Shown: positions 28,048 through 38,241 of the stretch, piece by piece
Layout: each line of letters opens with the position of its first letter
How positions within the stretch are numbered: the first letter of the stretch is position 1
Assembly: GCA_001305115.1 (NCBI GenBank)
Contig: BCAA01000007.1
Span: 1 to 64,000 of the forward strand
From: Clostridia bacterium UC5.1-1E11
GTDB lineage: Bacteria > Bacillota > Clostridia > Oscillospirales > Acutalibacteraceae
Length of the DNA: 64,000 nt
Direction of reading: 5' to 3'
Translations under genes and position numbers: made by a program
Notes under the pieces: model-generated
The model's input: the letters and a program-made list of their open reading frames with translations, nothing else
What the model was told of the DNA's origin: nothing
The model's database searches: none

Positions 28048-30443
28048 CTAGCTTAACTTTGTTAAACGAGCAAAATTCGCCATCAATTTTTTGGTGCCAA
28101 CCTGTTCAAATGCAATCTCCAATAGATTGTCATTTCCCATAGGCGTTACGGATAAAATGCATCCTTCCCCAAATGTACGATGGGACACACGGTCGCCAGC
28201 CCGCAAAGGTTCCGATGGAGCATGTCCTTGCTCCAGACTGGAAGGCCCAAAGTGCCGGGCTGCATTGGTTGAAACCACACGCGCTTCATAGGCCGACGTA
28301 GGCAACACCATACCAGGTTTCGGTTTTTCCATTCCCTTGTTCTCGAACGTTCAATCAATTCTTCGGGAATTTCAGCGATAAACCGGGAGGGTTTATTCCG
28401 AGAGGTACTGCCAAAAATCATACGGCTTTCCGCATTGAGGATATAAAGCTCTTCCCGGGCACGCGTGATTGCCACATAAGCCAAACGGCGTTCTTCCTCG
28501 ATCTCGTTCGGATTATAAATCGCCTGTAAACCCGGAAATATTCCCTCTTCAAAGCCCGGAAGAAACACCACAGGAAATTCCAAGCCTTTTGCAGAATGCA
28601 TCGTCATCATGACAACGGAGTCGGCTGTTTCATCAAAATTATCGATGTCCGTCATCAAAGACACTTCTTCCAGGAACCCGGAGAGGCTGGCTTCTTCTCC
28701 ATTGTCCTCCTCATATTTAATAATATTGGAGGATAACTCGTTGATATTATCGATTCGATCCTGCGCATCGTCATTTTCTGCCGCCTTCAAAGCCTCGATG
28801 TAGTTTGTTTTGCTCAGAATCAGATGGTACAGATCATTTAAGCTGACATCTGGATCATTGGAGGCGTCGATCAAGGACTGCATCAACTCTGCAAACTGTA
28901 AAAGCTTCGGCGCCGTGCGTTTAAGCGGCTCGTAGGTATCCGCATGACAAATTACATCAAACAGCGACTCTCCCAGGGTGTTTGCAATCTCCGACGCTTG
29001 TGCAATCGTCTTATCGCCAATGGAGCGCTTTGGCTGATTGATGATGCGGCGCAGCCGCATCTCATCCGCAGGATTGTTGATCACGCTCAAGTAAGCAATC
29101 ATATCGCGGATTTCTTTGCGCTCATAGAAACGCAGTCCGCCAATGATGCGATACGGAATCCCAGACTTTACAAACATCTTCTCCAAAATGTTCGACTGGG
29201 AGTTCATCCGATATAAAATCGCATAATCGGAATACTTTCTTCCGTCAGCTACGCCTTCCAAAATCTTTTTGGCAACATAATCGGCCTCATCTTGTTCGCT
29301 ATATCCTGTATGTACAGCGATTTTGGAACCCTCTGGATTCTCCGTCCATAGAGTTTTTCCCTTTCTCTCAGTGTTGTTTGAAATCACCGCGTTCGCCGCA
29401 TCCAAAATATTCTGCGTAGACCGATAGTTCTGTTCCAAACGAATCACAGCCGCTCGAGGGAACGTCTTTTCGAAACTCATGATATTCTCAATGGTTGCGC
29501 CGCGGAATTTATAAATGCTCTGATCGTCATCGCCCACAACACAAAGATTCTGATACTTCTGCGCCAACAACTTGACGAATACATATTGCGCATGATTTGT
29601 GTCCTGATATTCGTCAACCATAATATAACGGAACTTCTCCTGATACTCATGCAATACATCCGGGCATTCTTCAAACAATCGAACTGTATTACAAATCAAA
29701 TCATCAAAGTCCATAGCATCCGCTTCTTTAAGGCGGTCTTGATAGAGCTTATACGCTTGTGCGATCAAAATCAACCGATTATCCCGTCCGGCCTGCTGTT
29801 CATACTCCTTCGGAGAGATCAGATTATCCTTTGCGTGGGAAATCGCTGACAAAATGGACTTGTAGGACAAAACTTTATCATCAATGTTGAGTGCCTTCTG
29901 ACAATCCTTAATCAACCGGCGAGAATCGTCTGTATCGTAAATGGTGAAATGACTTGTATACCCAAGACGTTCCCCGTTGCGGCGCAACATACGTGCACAT
30001 GTTGAATGGAAGGTAGACGCCCAAATATCTCCCCCCATTGGTCCCAGCATAGCCTCTAAACGATTCTTCAGTTCCCCTGCCGCCTTATTGGTAAAAGTAA
30101 TCGCCAAAATCTGCCAAGGGCGGCAAGCATTTGCCGACAACCTATCTCGAATAGAATCCGGAAGGGGGACGGTTCCTTGGGATGCCGCCTGTAGAACATC
30201 CAACTCGTCCTGTGTAAAGTCATAGGGCACCACTGTACTGTGATAGGCACTGCCCCAACGAATTAAATTGGCAATCCGGTTTACAAGAACCGTTGTCTTT
30301 CCACTACCTGCTCCAGCCAAAATCAGGAGGGGCCCATCCATATGAAAGACTGCCTGCTTTTGTTGGTCATTCATACGGGAAAACTCCCGCTCCATCATAA
30401 CTTTTCTCAATCCTATGATCGTATTCGCCGTCTGTTCGTTCAT
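28048..30443 (-). CDS. pcrA: ATP-dependent DNA helicase PcrA/UvrD; one frameshift
   Basis: Superfamily 1A helicase of 798 residues after correction, acting in DNA repair and plasmid replication. ATG 30443 has AGGAG 7 nt upstream. Walker A AGAGSGKTTVLVNRIANL, DEXX motif VDEYQDTNHAQY, motif III VGDDDQSIYKFRGA, motif IV LEQNYRST, motif V TMHSAKGLEFPVVFLPG and motif VI VAITRARE are all present. The C-terminal Tudor-like domain (AGDRVSHRTFGEGCILSV) lies in another frame after CCC 28334-28336, where one C is missing (G in the coding strand). A real truncation would cost only the RNA-polymerase-binding tail, but the pattern across the window favours an error. Confidence 0.95.
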
Positions 30444-30495
30444 TTTTCTGCTCCTAACCACAAATCAGCGGAACGGAAATACGCTCCTCAATTAA

Positions 30496-30526
30496 ATACC
30501 CGCACGCTGTTAGAGTGTGCGGGTAT
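30496..30526 (-). terminator. Probable terminator of the oadG-oadB operon
   Basis: Stem ATACCCGCAC/GTGCGGGTAT 35 bp beyond oadB, with a short T-rich stretch on the minus strand. Confidence 0.65.
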
Positions 30527-30560
30527 GTTCGTTCAACAAATATTCAGTTTTCTGACCCAA

Positions 30561-31730
30561 TCAGCCCAGAATACTGATCAACACGCCAGCCGCAACCGCA
30601 GATCCGATAACACCGGCTACGTTCGGGCCCATAGCATGCATCAACAGGAAGTTGCCCGGATTTTCCTCCTGGCCAACCTTCTGGCTCACACGCGCTGCCA
30701 TCGGGACAGCAGAAACACCTGCGGAACCGATCAACGGGTTAACCTTACCCTTTGTAAAGAAGTACATCAACTTACCAAACAGAACACCGCCGGCCGTGCC
30801 AAAGCAGAACGCCAACAGGCCGAGAATGACAATACCGATGGTCTGGGGGCTCAAGAAAACTTCGCCCTTTGCTGTTGCGCCAACGGTGACGCCAAGGAAA
30901 ATCGTGATGATGTTCATCAACTCGTTCTGTGCCGTATTGGAAATACGATTTACAACACCACTCTCACGCATCAAGTTGCCCAACATCAACATGCCAACCA
31001 GCGGGGCCGCATCCGGCAACAGCAGAGAGATCAAAATGGTTACAATAATCGGGAACAAAATCTTCTCCAGCTTGGAAACCGGACGGAGCTGCTCCATCAC
31101 AACCGAGCGCTCCTTCTTGGTAGTCAAAGCCTTCATAATCGGAGGCTGAATAATCGGCACCAAGGCCATGTACGAATAAGCTGCAACAGCGATTGGTCCT
31201 AATAGCTGTGGCGCCAACTTTGATGTAACAAAGATTGCGGTCGGGCCGTCAGCACCACCGATAATCGCAATCGAACCAGCTTCCTGTGCCGTAAAAGAAA
31301 GATTCGGAATGCCAAGATTTCCGATAAAAATTGCACCAATAAAGGTAACGAAAATGCCCAACTGAGCAGCTGCGCCAAGTAAAAAGCTCTTTGGATTGGC
31401 GATCAGCGGACCAAAGTCGGTCATTGCACCAATCCCCAAGAAGATCAACGGCGGATAAATCCCCAACTTAACGCCTAAATATAAGTAATAGAATAGGCCT
31501 CCATTCGCCGCATCCGTCGGCTCAGCCATAATGGGGGGATACAGGTTTACCATCATCATACCGAAAGCGATCGGCAAAAGAAGAAGCGGTTCAAACTCTC
31601 TCTTGATTGCCAAATACAACAGTACACATGCAATGCCAATCATAATGTAGTTGCGCCAATCATTGGTCGCAAAGCCGGAGCTTTTGAAAATATCCACGAT
31701 GGAATTCAAAAATTCATTGATAATCTCCAC
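30561..31730 (-). CDS. oadB: Sodium ion-translocating decarboxylase, beta subunit
   Basis: 389-residue integral membrane protein of the OadB/GcdB/MmdB family. It moves two Na+ out of the cell as the carboxybiotin of the alpha subunit is decarboxylated, giving anaerobes a sodium gradient. Signature blocks: [63 protein letters not shown] and [19 protein letters not shown]. The first codon is GTG at 31730, with no evident binding site. oadG lies 92 bp upstream on the same strand. The carboxyltransferase and biotin subunits are not in the window, so the substrate (oxaloacetate, methylmalonyl-CoA or glutaconyl-CoA) is open. Confidence 0.95.
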   Translation of the reverse strand: MEIINEFLNSIVDIFKSSGFATNDWRNYIMIGIACVLLYLAIKREFEPLLLLPIAFGMMMVNLYPPIMAEPTDAANGGLFYYLYLGVKLGIYPPLIFLGIGAMTDFGPLIANPKSFLLGAAAQLGIFVTFIGAIFIGNLGIPNLSFTAQEAGSIAIIGGADGPTAIFVTSKLAPQLLGPIAVAAYSYMALVPIIQPPIMKALTTKKERSVVMEQLRPVSKLEKILFPIIVTILISLLLPDAAPLVGMLMLGNLMRESGVVNRISNTAQNELMNIITIFLGVTVGATAKGEVFLSPQTIGIVILGLLAFCFGTAGGVLFGKLMYFFTKGKVNPLIGSAGVSAVPMAARVSQKVGQEENPGNFLLMHAMGPNVAGVIGSAVAAGVLISILG

Positions 31731-31822
31731 TGAAAATGTCAGCCCTTTCTTTATTCAATTTGTAGCAGACAAGCCAGCCTGTCCACTGCGGAGTGATGGA
31801 TGCGTTCGTACAAAGTATGTTT

Positions 31823-32197
31823 TTAGAAGGGGCGTGTATTTTCCAGCCTTCCTGCTTCACCCCAAAGGGAACGCGGATTGGCGGCAGCACGCTTGACGGA
31901 ACGGATTCTCGACGCAGAAACGCCATACGTCATATAGACGGCCGCTGCAATCGCTGCAACGACTTCCCCAGAAATCCCCTCTTCCACCTCAATGGGAGCA
32001 GAGGCTGGTGCTGGAGCCGGCGTTGGAGCAGCTTCCACTTTGGGCTTATTGCTTTCCCTCCGCTTTTTGGTTGTGTTGTAAATCACTGAACCATAGATTT
32101 TAATGACAATCGTCAGAAAAATCAGCATTGCGAATACAACAACCAAGCCGGTCAACAGTACCGTCAATGAGAGTAAAACTTCATTTTGTGGATCCAT
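31823..32197 (-). CDS. oadG: Decarboxylase gamma/delta-type small membrane subunit (OadG family)
   Basis: 124 residues. One N-terminal membrane helix (VLLTGLVVVFAMLIFLTIV), the KIYG motif after it, an Ala/Pro linker (APTPAPAPASAP) and a C-terminal block ISGEVVAAIAAAVYMTYG ending WGEAGRLENTRPF, usual for this subunit in Clostridia. It anchors the carboxyltransferase on the membrane beta subunit. It is the upstream gene of an operon with oadB. Confidence 0.9.
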   Translation of the reverse strand: MDPQNEVLLSLTVLLTGLVVVFAMLIFLTIVIKIYGSVIYNTTKKRRESNKPKVEAAPTPAPAPASAPIEVEEGISGEVVAAIAAAVYMTYGVSASRIRSVKRAAANPRSLWGEAGRLENTRPF

Positions 32198-32572
32198 TTG
32201 AATTTCCCCATTCTTCCTAAGATATTATGTGATATGGCCGATCTAAGAACAAACCGTCCAAAAGAGTTCCTGTAAAACTTCGCAAATCCAAGTACAGCTG
32301 CTGCAATAAGCAAAATACGGGGGATTTCAAAAAAATACCCGTATGAAGACTTATCAAACAACAAAACCTAAATTCTACGTTATTTCCACAAGGCACTCTA
32401 AAATCAAATTAACAACGATTCATATTATAACCGATAACAAGACCAATTTCAATGAATTTTTGGTATAAAATAGGTTTTCTTTTTCGATATTTGCCGTGGA
32501 GTCATTGCACAAAAGTCCGCGACGAATTATAATAGAAACAACCAATACCCACGTTTCATGGGAGGGATCGGT

Positions 32573-33460
32573 ATGACGAATGAAGAATTCCGGCGTTCCT
32601 TTAAAGTCCCGTATCATAACAACTTGGGCATGGCTGTATACAGTTGTGGTGTACAGCGCTGTGCAGCAGGCCACAGCTGGGGGCCTGCGATTCGTGACCA
32701 CTATTTAATTCATTATATCGTTTCTGGACGCGGCGTTTTTTCTGTAAAAGGAAATGAGTACAATCTTTCCGTAGGCGATGGATTCTTAGTGGTTCCCTCC
32801 TGTGTGGCTTCTTACGCAGCAGATACGCAGGACCCATGGGAATACTGCTGGGTGGGTTTTAACGGGAGCGACGCCAAACTTTTAGTGGAACAAACTGGGT
32901 TGAGCGAGGAAACTCCCATTTTTCACTGCGAACACGACGGGAAGCTCGAAAGCTTGTTGACCGACATTTGCAATGTATCCGGTTCCACGCCCTCCGCTGA
33001 GGCTCGCATGTTGGGAGGACTGTATCTTTTCATGGCGGAGCTGATCGACCATTTGGGAGATTCTTCTACACAGCGGACGACCGGCTACGAATACGTCCAA
33101 AAGGCAATTAAGTTTATTGACTACAACTATTCGCGGGATATTGATATTGAGGATGTAGCGGACAGCGCGGGGATCAGCCGCAGTCATTTGTACCGCATCT
33201 TCATGCAGCACGTCTCCATGCCGCCAAATGAATATCTTATGCGTTACCGAATGAATAAGGCGGCGGCGCTTCTCAAGGCGGGTAACCTCTCAGTTGGCGA
33301 GGTGGCTTATTCCACTGGATTTTCGGACCAGCTGTATTTTTCCCGCGTTTTTAAACGGCACATGGGCGTCCCACCAAGCCGTTATCTAAATCAGAAAAAG
33401 AAAGAGGCCCCTTCTAAAAGTGGGGACCCGTCCCCCACAGAGGGATTTCCACGGGAATGA
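32573..33460 (+). CDS. AraC-family transcriptional regulator with cupin domain
   Basis: 295 residues. ATG 32573 is 5 nt after GGGAGGGATCGGT; the ATG at 32558 lacks such a site. An N-terminal cupin (HYIVSGRGVFSVKGNEYNLS, GDGFLVVPS, YCWVGFNG) binds the ligand; a C-terminal AraC domain has two HTH units (DIEDVADSAGISRSHLYRIF and SVGEVAYSTGFSDQLYFSRV). It resembles MsmR-type regulators of sugar use. It is divergent from the oad operon and upstream of the DUF1836 gene. Confidence 0.93.
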   Translation: MTNEEFRRSFKVPYHNNLGMAVYSCGVQRCAAGHSWGPAIRDHYLIHYIVSGRGVFSVKGNEYNLSVGDGFLVVPSCVASYAADTQDPWEYCWVGFNGSDAKLLVEQTGLSEETPIFHCEHDGKLESLLTDICNVSGSTPSAEARMLGGLYLFMAELIDHLGDSSTQRTTGYEYVQKAIKFIDYNYSRDIDIEDVADSAGISRSHLYRIFMQHVSMPPNEYLMRYRMNKAAALLKAGNLSVGEVAYSTGFSDQLYFSRVFKRHMGVPPSRYLNQKKKEAPSKSGDPSPTEGFPRE

Positions 33461-33504
33461 TTGTTTTTTAATGTATAGTTTTTCTCTTTGGAAAGGAGTT
33501 TTTT

Positions 33505-34050
33505 ATGAGCGAAGCTGTCGAAAAAATCGGCGAATGGGCGAACCGGACACAGGAATATCGCCCGGTTGCCTGGGATCGTCTGCCGGAGATCTATTTATAT
33601 ATGGATCAGGTCCTCACATATATGAACAAGCAGTTAGAACCACTAACACGTACGGAGGATGCTGCCCCGCTGACTTCCAGTATGATAAACAACTATGTTA
33701 AGGATGGGGTCCTTCCCCGGCCGGAACAAAAGAAATATTCGCGGGAACATCTGGCGATGCTGACTATGATCTGTATGCTCAAACCTGTATTGACCATTCC
33801 AGATATCGACATGTTGCTCAAGGGGCTTTTGGAGGACAACAGCAGCGCTAATATGTACGAACGATTTTGCGGCGCGCAAAGCACGGCTTTACAGGATGTA
33901 TGTAAGCGTGTTGCTGCCGCATTGCCGGAGGGAGAAGCAGCACTTTCCCGATTGGCAATCGAACTTTCTATTGAAGCAGAGGCTCGCCGAACGGCAGCCG
34001 AACGGATTTTAAGCGAATTGGAAGCGGCGCAACGAGAAAAAGAGCATTGA
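33505..34050 (+). CDS. DUF1836 family protein
   Basis: 181 residues; GGAAAGGAG lies 6 nt before ATG 33505. The N-terminal half carries the DUF1836 signature (LPEIYLYMDQVLTYMNKQLE, LTSSMINNYVKDGVLPRPEQ and KKYSREHLAMLTMICMLK), a MerR-like winged-helix pattern; the C-terminus is a coiled coil. The function is unknown, probably DNA-binding. It is 44 bp after the AraC gene and ends at a strong terminator. Confidence 0.9.
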   Translation: MSEAVEKIGEWANRTQEYRPVAWDRLPEIYLYMDQVLTYMNKQLEPLTRTEDAAPLTSSMINNYVKDGVLPRPEQKKYSREHLAMLTMICMLKPVLTIPDIDMLLKGLLEDNSSANMYERFCGAQSTALQDVCKRVAAALPEGEAALSRLAIELSIEAEARRTAAERILSELEAAQREKEH

Positions 34051-34109
34051 TGCCCGTTTTCATCGTTCGTATAACTTTGACTATAAAAAGCCTTACAATC
34101 AATGGATAT

Positions 34110-34165
34110 AAAAGAACGACAGCGGATGTTCTCCTGGTAGGACATCCGGCTGTCGTTCTTTTTAT
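34110..34165 (+). terminator. Terminator after the DUF1836 gene
   Basis: Long stem AAAAGAACGACAGCGGATGT with its near-perfect complement ending in TTCTTTTTAT. It also serves the convergent side. Confidence 0.9.
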
Positions 34166-34315
34166 CAGGAAAACGCTTCTATACGCGGAACAGAGCATCC
34201 CCATTCCTAAGTCCCTCCTACAAAACCATTTCCTCTGTTCTGATTCCGGGTATTTTCTAAGAAATTCCGTCTGAGAAAGCATTTTCTACATTAAAGGCAA
34301 CCCGTTTTTCTCTTC

Positions 34316-35073
34316 CTATTCGTCCCGCAGAAGCAATTCCACTGGGCAGTGGTCGCTCCCCATCACTTCTGCATGGATCTCACTGGCCTGAAGCCGCTCT
34401 TGCAATCGATTCGAGATCAAGAAATAGTCGATACGCCACCCTGCGTTCTTTTCCCGGGCGTGAAACATATAACTCCACCATGTGTAGGCCCCTGTAGCAT
34501 CTGGATGTAGGAAACGAAACGTGTCTGTAAAACCACTGTTTAAAAGCTCCGTCATCTTTCCACGCTCTTGGTCCGAAAAACCTGCATTTCCACGATTGGT
34601 CTTCGGATTTTTTAAGTCAATCTCCTCATGCGCCACATTCATATCCCCACAAATGACTACCGGCTTTTTTCGTCCAACCCCTTGACATAAGCCCGGAAAG
34701 CATCTTCCCACGCCATTCGGTAATCGATTCGCGCTAACTCGCGCTGCGCATTCGGCGTATACACCGTCACCAGATAAAAATCCGGAAATTCCAACGTGAT
34801 CGCTCGCCCTTCTCCTTCGTGCTCCTCGGCACCAATTCCATACCGCACAGAAACCGGCTCCATCCGCGTAAATACCGCTGTTCCGGAATAACCTTTTTTT
34901 AGGGCGGAATTCCAGAACTGCTGGTATCCGGGCAAAATCAATTCCGCTTGCTCTGGTTGCATCTTTGTTTCTTGGATACAGAATACATCCGCATCCACTG
35001 TTTGGAAATAATCCATAAACCCCTTATTCAAACAAGCTCGAAGGCCGTTGACGTTCCAAGAAATCAACTTCAA
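34316..35073 (-). CDS. xth: Exodeoxyribonuclease III / AP endonuclease; one frameshift
   Basis: 252 residues after correction, the normal length. It cuts at abasic sites and trims 3' ends in base-excision repair. Start TTG 35073 (MKLISWNVNGLRACLNKGF) with AGGGAAG upstream. Motifs: ISWNVNGLR (metal-binding Asn), IQETKMQ (catalytic Glu), VYTPNAQ, ICGDMNVAH (Asp/Asn), WRIDYFLIS and the final GSDHCPVEL (catalytic Asp-His). The frame breaks at six T on the plus strand (34665-34670); seven restore DEKKPVVICGDMN. Confidence 0.95.
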
Positions 35074-35164
35074 ATTGCATCTTCCCTTTCTAAGACAAAT
35101 AAAAAATTCTCTTTCTACTGGGCCATGCTGTACTATAAATATCAACCGCTGTTCTTTTGATCGA

Positions 35165-37043
35165 TCAATGGACCGTAACCGTACAGGACGCCTCTTTGCC
35201 GGCGACCGTTGCGGTAATGGTTGCCTGCCCCTTTTTCTTTCCAGACACAGTGGCCGAACTGTAGTCCTTACCAAGAACCTTATGATCACTCACACTCGCG
35301 ACCGAAGGGGCGCTGCTGCTCCATCTTACAGAATGCCCGGCAATCCCTAGCACGTCCGCAACAAGCTCCAGATCCTCTCCAGCCGCAATCTGCGCCTGGG
35401 TAGGCTCGATCGTAATGTCCACTTCTCCCAGTTCCGCCGTAAAGGTGACCTCGTCCTGATTTCCGCTATTGTCCGTAACTTTCAATGTAATATCATAGGA
35501 AGGTTTCGAAAAGTACTTGCGGTCAAAGGACTGCATCCCTTCCGTCGAATTTCTCATGGGGCATTCGGCGGACATACCATCGATTTCCAATGTGGCGTCT
35601 TGAAATGCGACATTGGTTGTAAAAGAAACTGAAAAAGCGCTCTGTAAGACAGAAGCATCTTGATAGGCCTTTTCCACACGGTATGCCAGAATCTCAATCG
35701 GATCTTCCTGTACAACAACCGAAAAAGACGTCTCTTTTTGGCCGTAATATACTCGGATTGCTTGGGTCCCGGCTGTTTCAAGTTTCATAGGCGTACATGT
35801 AAAGCCACTTTTGACAATACTTGTCGCCCCATTGCTATAAGTAGCCAACAAGGCGAAGCCCGATAAATCCAGCCGGTCACTGACTGAATAAATCGTCTTC
35901 TCCGGCAAGGACTGTATATCAATTCTCACCAGATAAGGCGGTTCATCCGGCTGCGACGAAGGGGTTGAGGAAGAGATGCTACTGCTGCTGGATTCCGGTA
36001 TTTTGCTGGAACTCGAGGAAACCTCCGGCCAAACAACATCTGGTTTCGGCACCGTTGAAGTCGTAGGAAGTTCAACCTGTGGAACGGATGGTTCTTCCTC
36101 ATGAACATAGGAAGAATCTGTCTGATGAGTCGGAGGCACCCAAGGTTTCGAAGAAACAGGCGCGAAAGAGGATTCCGTGGAAGAAATCGGTACATTCGGC
36201 CTTGATACTGGCGTCGAATGTACCTGGCTGCCTGAGGAACCGGAGTGATTCTCCGCAGGAAGCAATCCTTGCGAGTTCCGTTCTCGAACAATCACATCGC
36301 AATGAGAAGATAGATTTAAAACGCCGACCTTGACGGTTACCACAGCAGAACCCGTTTCCCTTGCAGTGAGGATTCCTTCATCATTCACCGCCACAACATG
36401 GTCATCGCTGCTCTCCCACTCCAATATGGGAGGAATCGCATTCTCAGGAAAAATATCCACAGATAAAGGGAACATATCTCCCACATATAATTCCACGCGG
36501 CGTTGCTGCAATTCTATGCGGTTGGCGTCCATCCCCTCCGGGTATTGATCTGCGTCGTATACGGTACAGTTTACCTGTGCCGGCTCGCTCCAGAAGCACA
36601 GGAATTTACTCTGTGCGACAACCGCCGTATTTTCGTCAGGGTAATGGGGCCTTCATAACGATTCCCTTCCTGTTGTGGAAGATGTTCTCCATTTAACGTA
36701 TAGTAGATTTCTACATATGGATCTGCTTCAATTTGTATTTCGTAAGGGCTAGGATGGGAAAACTCGCAGTCCGAGGGAAAAAGTATGGCTGTGGGATAGG
36801 AATATTATAAGAAAAAAGAAAGCCGACGATCGCAATGAAACCACTTAACAAACTGCCCGTAAGTTCCATATGCATCTGCTTGCGATAAAGCTTTGCTTCC
36901 TCCTCCGATTCCGATCCCGTTCGATTGCACGTATATGTTTGGATTCTTTCTTTCAGCCGTATGAGCCTAATTGCGAAAACAATACTGACCAGCGTACATA
37001 GAATCCACAAGATCGAACAAAGCAACTTCCCAACAATTTGCAT
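35165..37043 (-). CDS. Membrane-anchored multi-Ig cell-surface protein; two frameshifts
   Basis: 626 residues after correction. Two N-terminal membrane helices (about 5-27 and 60-85, with a short charged loop between) are followed by a chitobiase/hexosaminidase-C-like Fn3 domain (IYYTLNGEHLP onward), a Big_2 domain (LYVGDMFPLSVDIFPENAIP), about 110 residues of Ser/Pro-rich linker, a Big_3-type domain (SVSDRLDLSGFALLATYSNG) and another Ig domain (AQIAAGEDLELVADVLG through VAGKEASCTVTVH). ATG 37043 follows GGGAAGGG. Frames join by adding one base at A5 36778-36782 and one at T4 36630-36633. The layout suggests a protein standing off the wall; role unknown. Confidence 0.75.
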
Positions 37044-37083
37044 AAACCCTTCCCTGTCCTTTAAAAGCCCGCTAAAGTGTGAA

Positions 37084-37407
37084 TCATAACCATACAGTTA
37101 TGAAACATGCAAGAAATCCGTTTCGACCCTTAGCATATCGTTCCCCTTTTTCTATCCCCTTTGGCGAAAGGAACGCCAACGGCTTTTTTACTTGTGTAAC
37201 ACAACGGAAACCGTTTTTCAGACGACGTTTGCGCCGAACGTATTGCCCTTGGCTATATCCGCCCCAGCCACTAAATAGCCGCGATACATCTGCCCGATCC
37301 ATTCTGGCCGCTGTAGATTCCAAAGTTCCGGCAGTTCGCCGGCCCTCTAATTTCCTCCCAATAGCCGCCACAAAGGGAATATTTAAGCCCTTTTTCACGC
37401 CTTCCAT
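37084..37407 (-). CDS. Doubtful basic ORF
   Basis: 107 codons (MEGVKKGLNIPFVAAIGRKL start), strongly basic, no family recognised. A TATAAT lies about 10 bp before its ATG, but no ribosome binding site is seen and the plus strand is open over the same stretch. It may not be a gene. Confidence 0.2.
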   Translation of the reverse strand: MEGVKKGLNIPFVAAIGRKLEGRRTAGTLESTAARMDRADVSRLFSGWGGYSQGQYVRRKRRLKNGFRCVTQVKKPLAFLSPKGIEKGERYAKGRNGFLACFITVWL

Positions 37408-37492
37408 ATGGAATAATTATACCACAACAGCATAAAAAGAGAAATCCCTTTTCAATTGGTTGATGGAAACCTCCAAAATCCGTTTCTTCGCC

Positions 37493-37521
37493 TTGATGAT
37501 TCTGAAGAAGCACGGTATAAT
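37493..37521 (+). promoter_or_regulatory. Promoter of the cyclophilin gene
   Basis: TTGATG (37493-37498), exactly 17 bp, TATAAT (37516-37521), 50 bp before the ATG. Confidence 0.75.
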
Positions 37522-37570
37522 GAAATAAAACGCAATCGTACAAATGGTCAATGGAAGGAGATAGGTGTAT

Positions 37571-38086
37571 ATGAAAAATCCGATCATTACAATCAAAACG
37601 AATGAAGGTGCCATCCAGGCAGAACTCTACCCAGAAATAGCTCCAAATACCGTAAATAATTTTCTTTCCCTCGCTGGCAGGGGATTTTACAATGGTACCA
37701 TTTTTCACCGCGTCATCCCTGGGTTTATGATCCAAGGCGGTGATCCGCAAGGGACCGGCATGGGTGGTCCTGGATATAGCATCAAAGGCGAATTCTCTGG
37801 AAATGGATTCCCGAATCCTTTGAAGCATACACGTGGAGTCCTCTCGATGGCGCGGGCCATGAATCCCAATTCTGCCGGCTCGCAATTTTTCATTATGGTG
37901 GAGGATGCTCCGCATTTGGACGGGCAATACGCAGCGTTCGGCAAGGTGATCTCCGGTATGGAGGAAGCAGACCGCATCGTCAGCGTCAGCCGGGACTACA
38001 GCGACCGCCCTTACGAGGAACAGACCATCCAGTCGATCACAGTTGAAACCTTTGGGGAGGTCTACCCAGAGCCAGAAAAGCTCTAA
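37571..38086 (+). CDS. Peptidyl-prolyl cis-trans isomerase, cyclophilin type
   Basis: 171 residues, cytoplasmic (no signal peptide). ATG 37571 has AAGGAG 10 nt upstream; the GTG at 37565 is too near. Catalytic and binding residues of cyclophilins are visible: FHRVIPGFMIQGGDP (Arg, Phe, Gln), SMARAMNPNSAGSQFFI and the HLDGQYAAFGKVISGM block. It speeds proline isomerisation in folding. It has its own promoter and terminator. Confidence 0.95.
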   Translation: MKNPIITIKTNEGAIQAELYPEIAPNTVNNFLSLAGRGFYNGTIFHRVIPGFMIQGGDPQGTGMGGPGYSIKGEFSGNGFPNPLKHTRGVLSMARAMNPNSAGSQFFIMVEDAPHLDGQYAAFGKVISGMEEADRIVSVSRDYSDRPYEEQTIQSITVETFGEVYPEPEKL

Positions 38087-38133
38087 AAGCAAAATTTTCA
38101 CTTTCTGAATCGTTGCAAATGGATTGTAGACAA

Positions 38134-38172
38134 AAACATATCCTGAATCCATGTAGGATTTAGGATATGTTT
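38134..38172 (+). terminator. Terminator after the cyclophilin gene
   Basis: Stem AAACATATCCT/AGGATATGTTT with a 17-nt loop and CCCTTTT after it. Confidence 0.65.
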
Positions 38173-38241
38173 CCCTTTTAAGCCGTATTTTTCTGTGTCT
38201 ACCTCATCTACACCATTTTCGTTGTGTACCAAGGAGGTTCT

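Noticed and set aside
37079-37435. Plus-strand ORF of 118 codons upstream of the cyclophilin gene
   Set aside because: No binding site and no domain; it covers the upstream region of the cyclophilin promoter.
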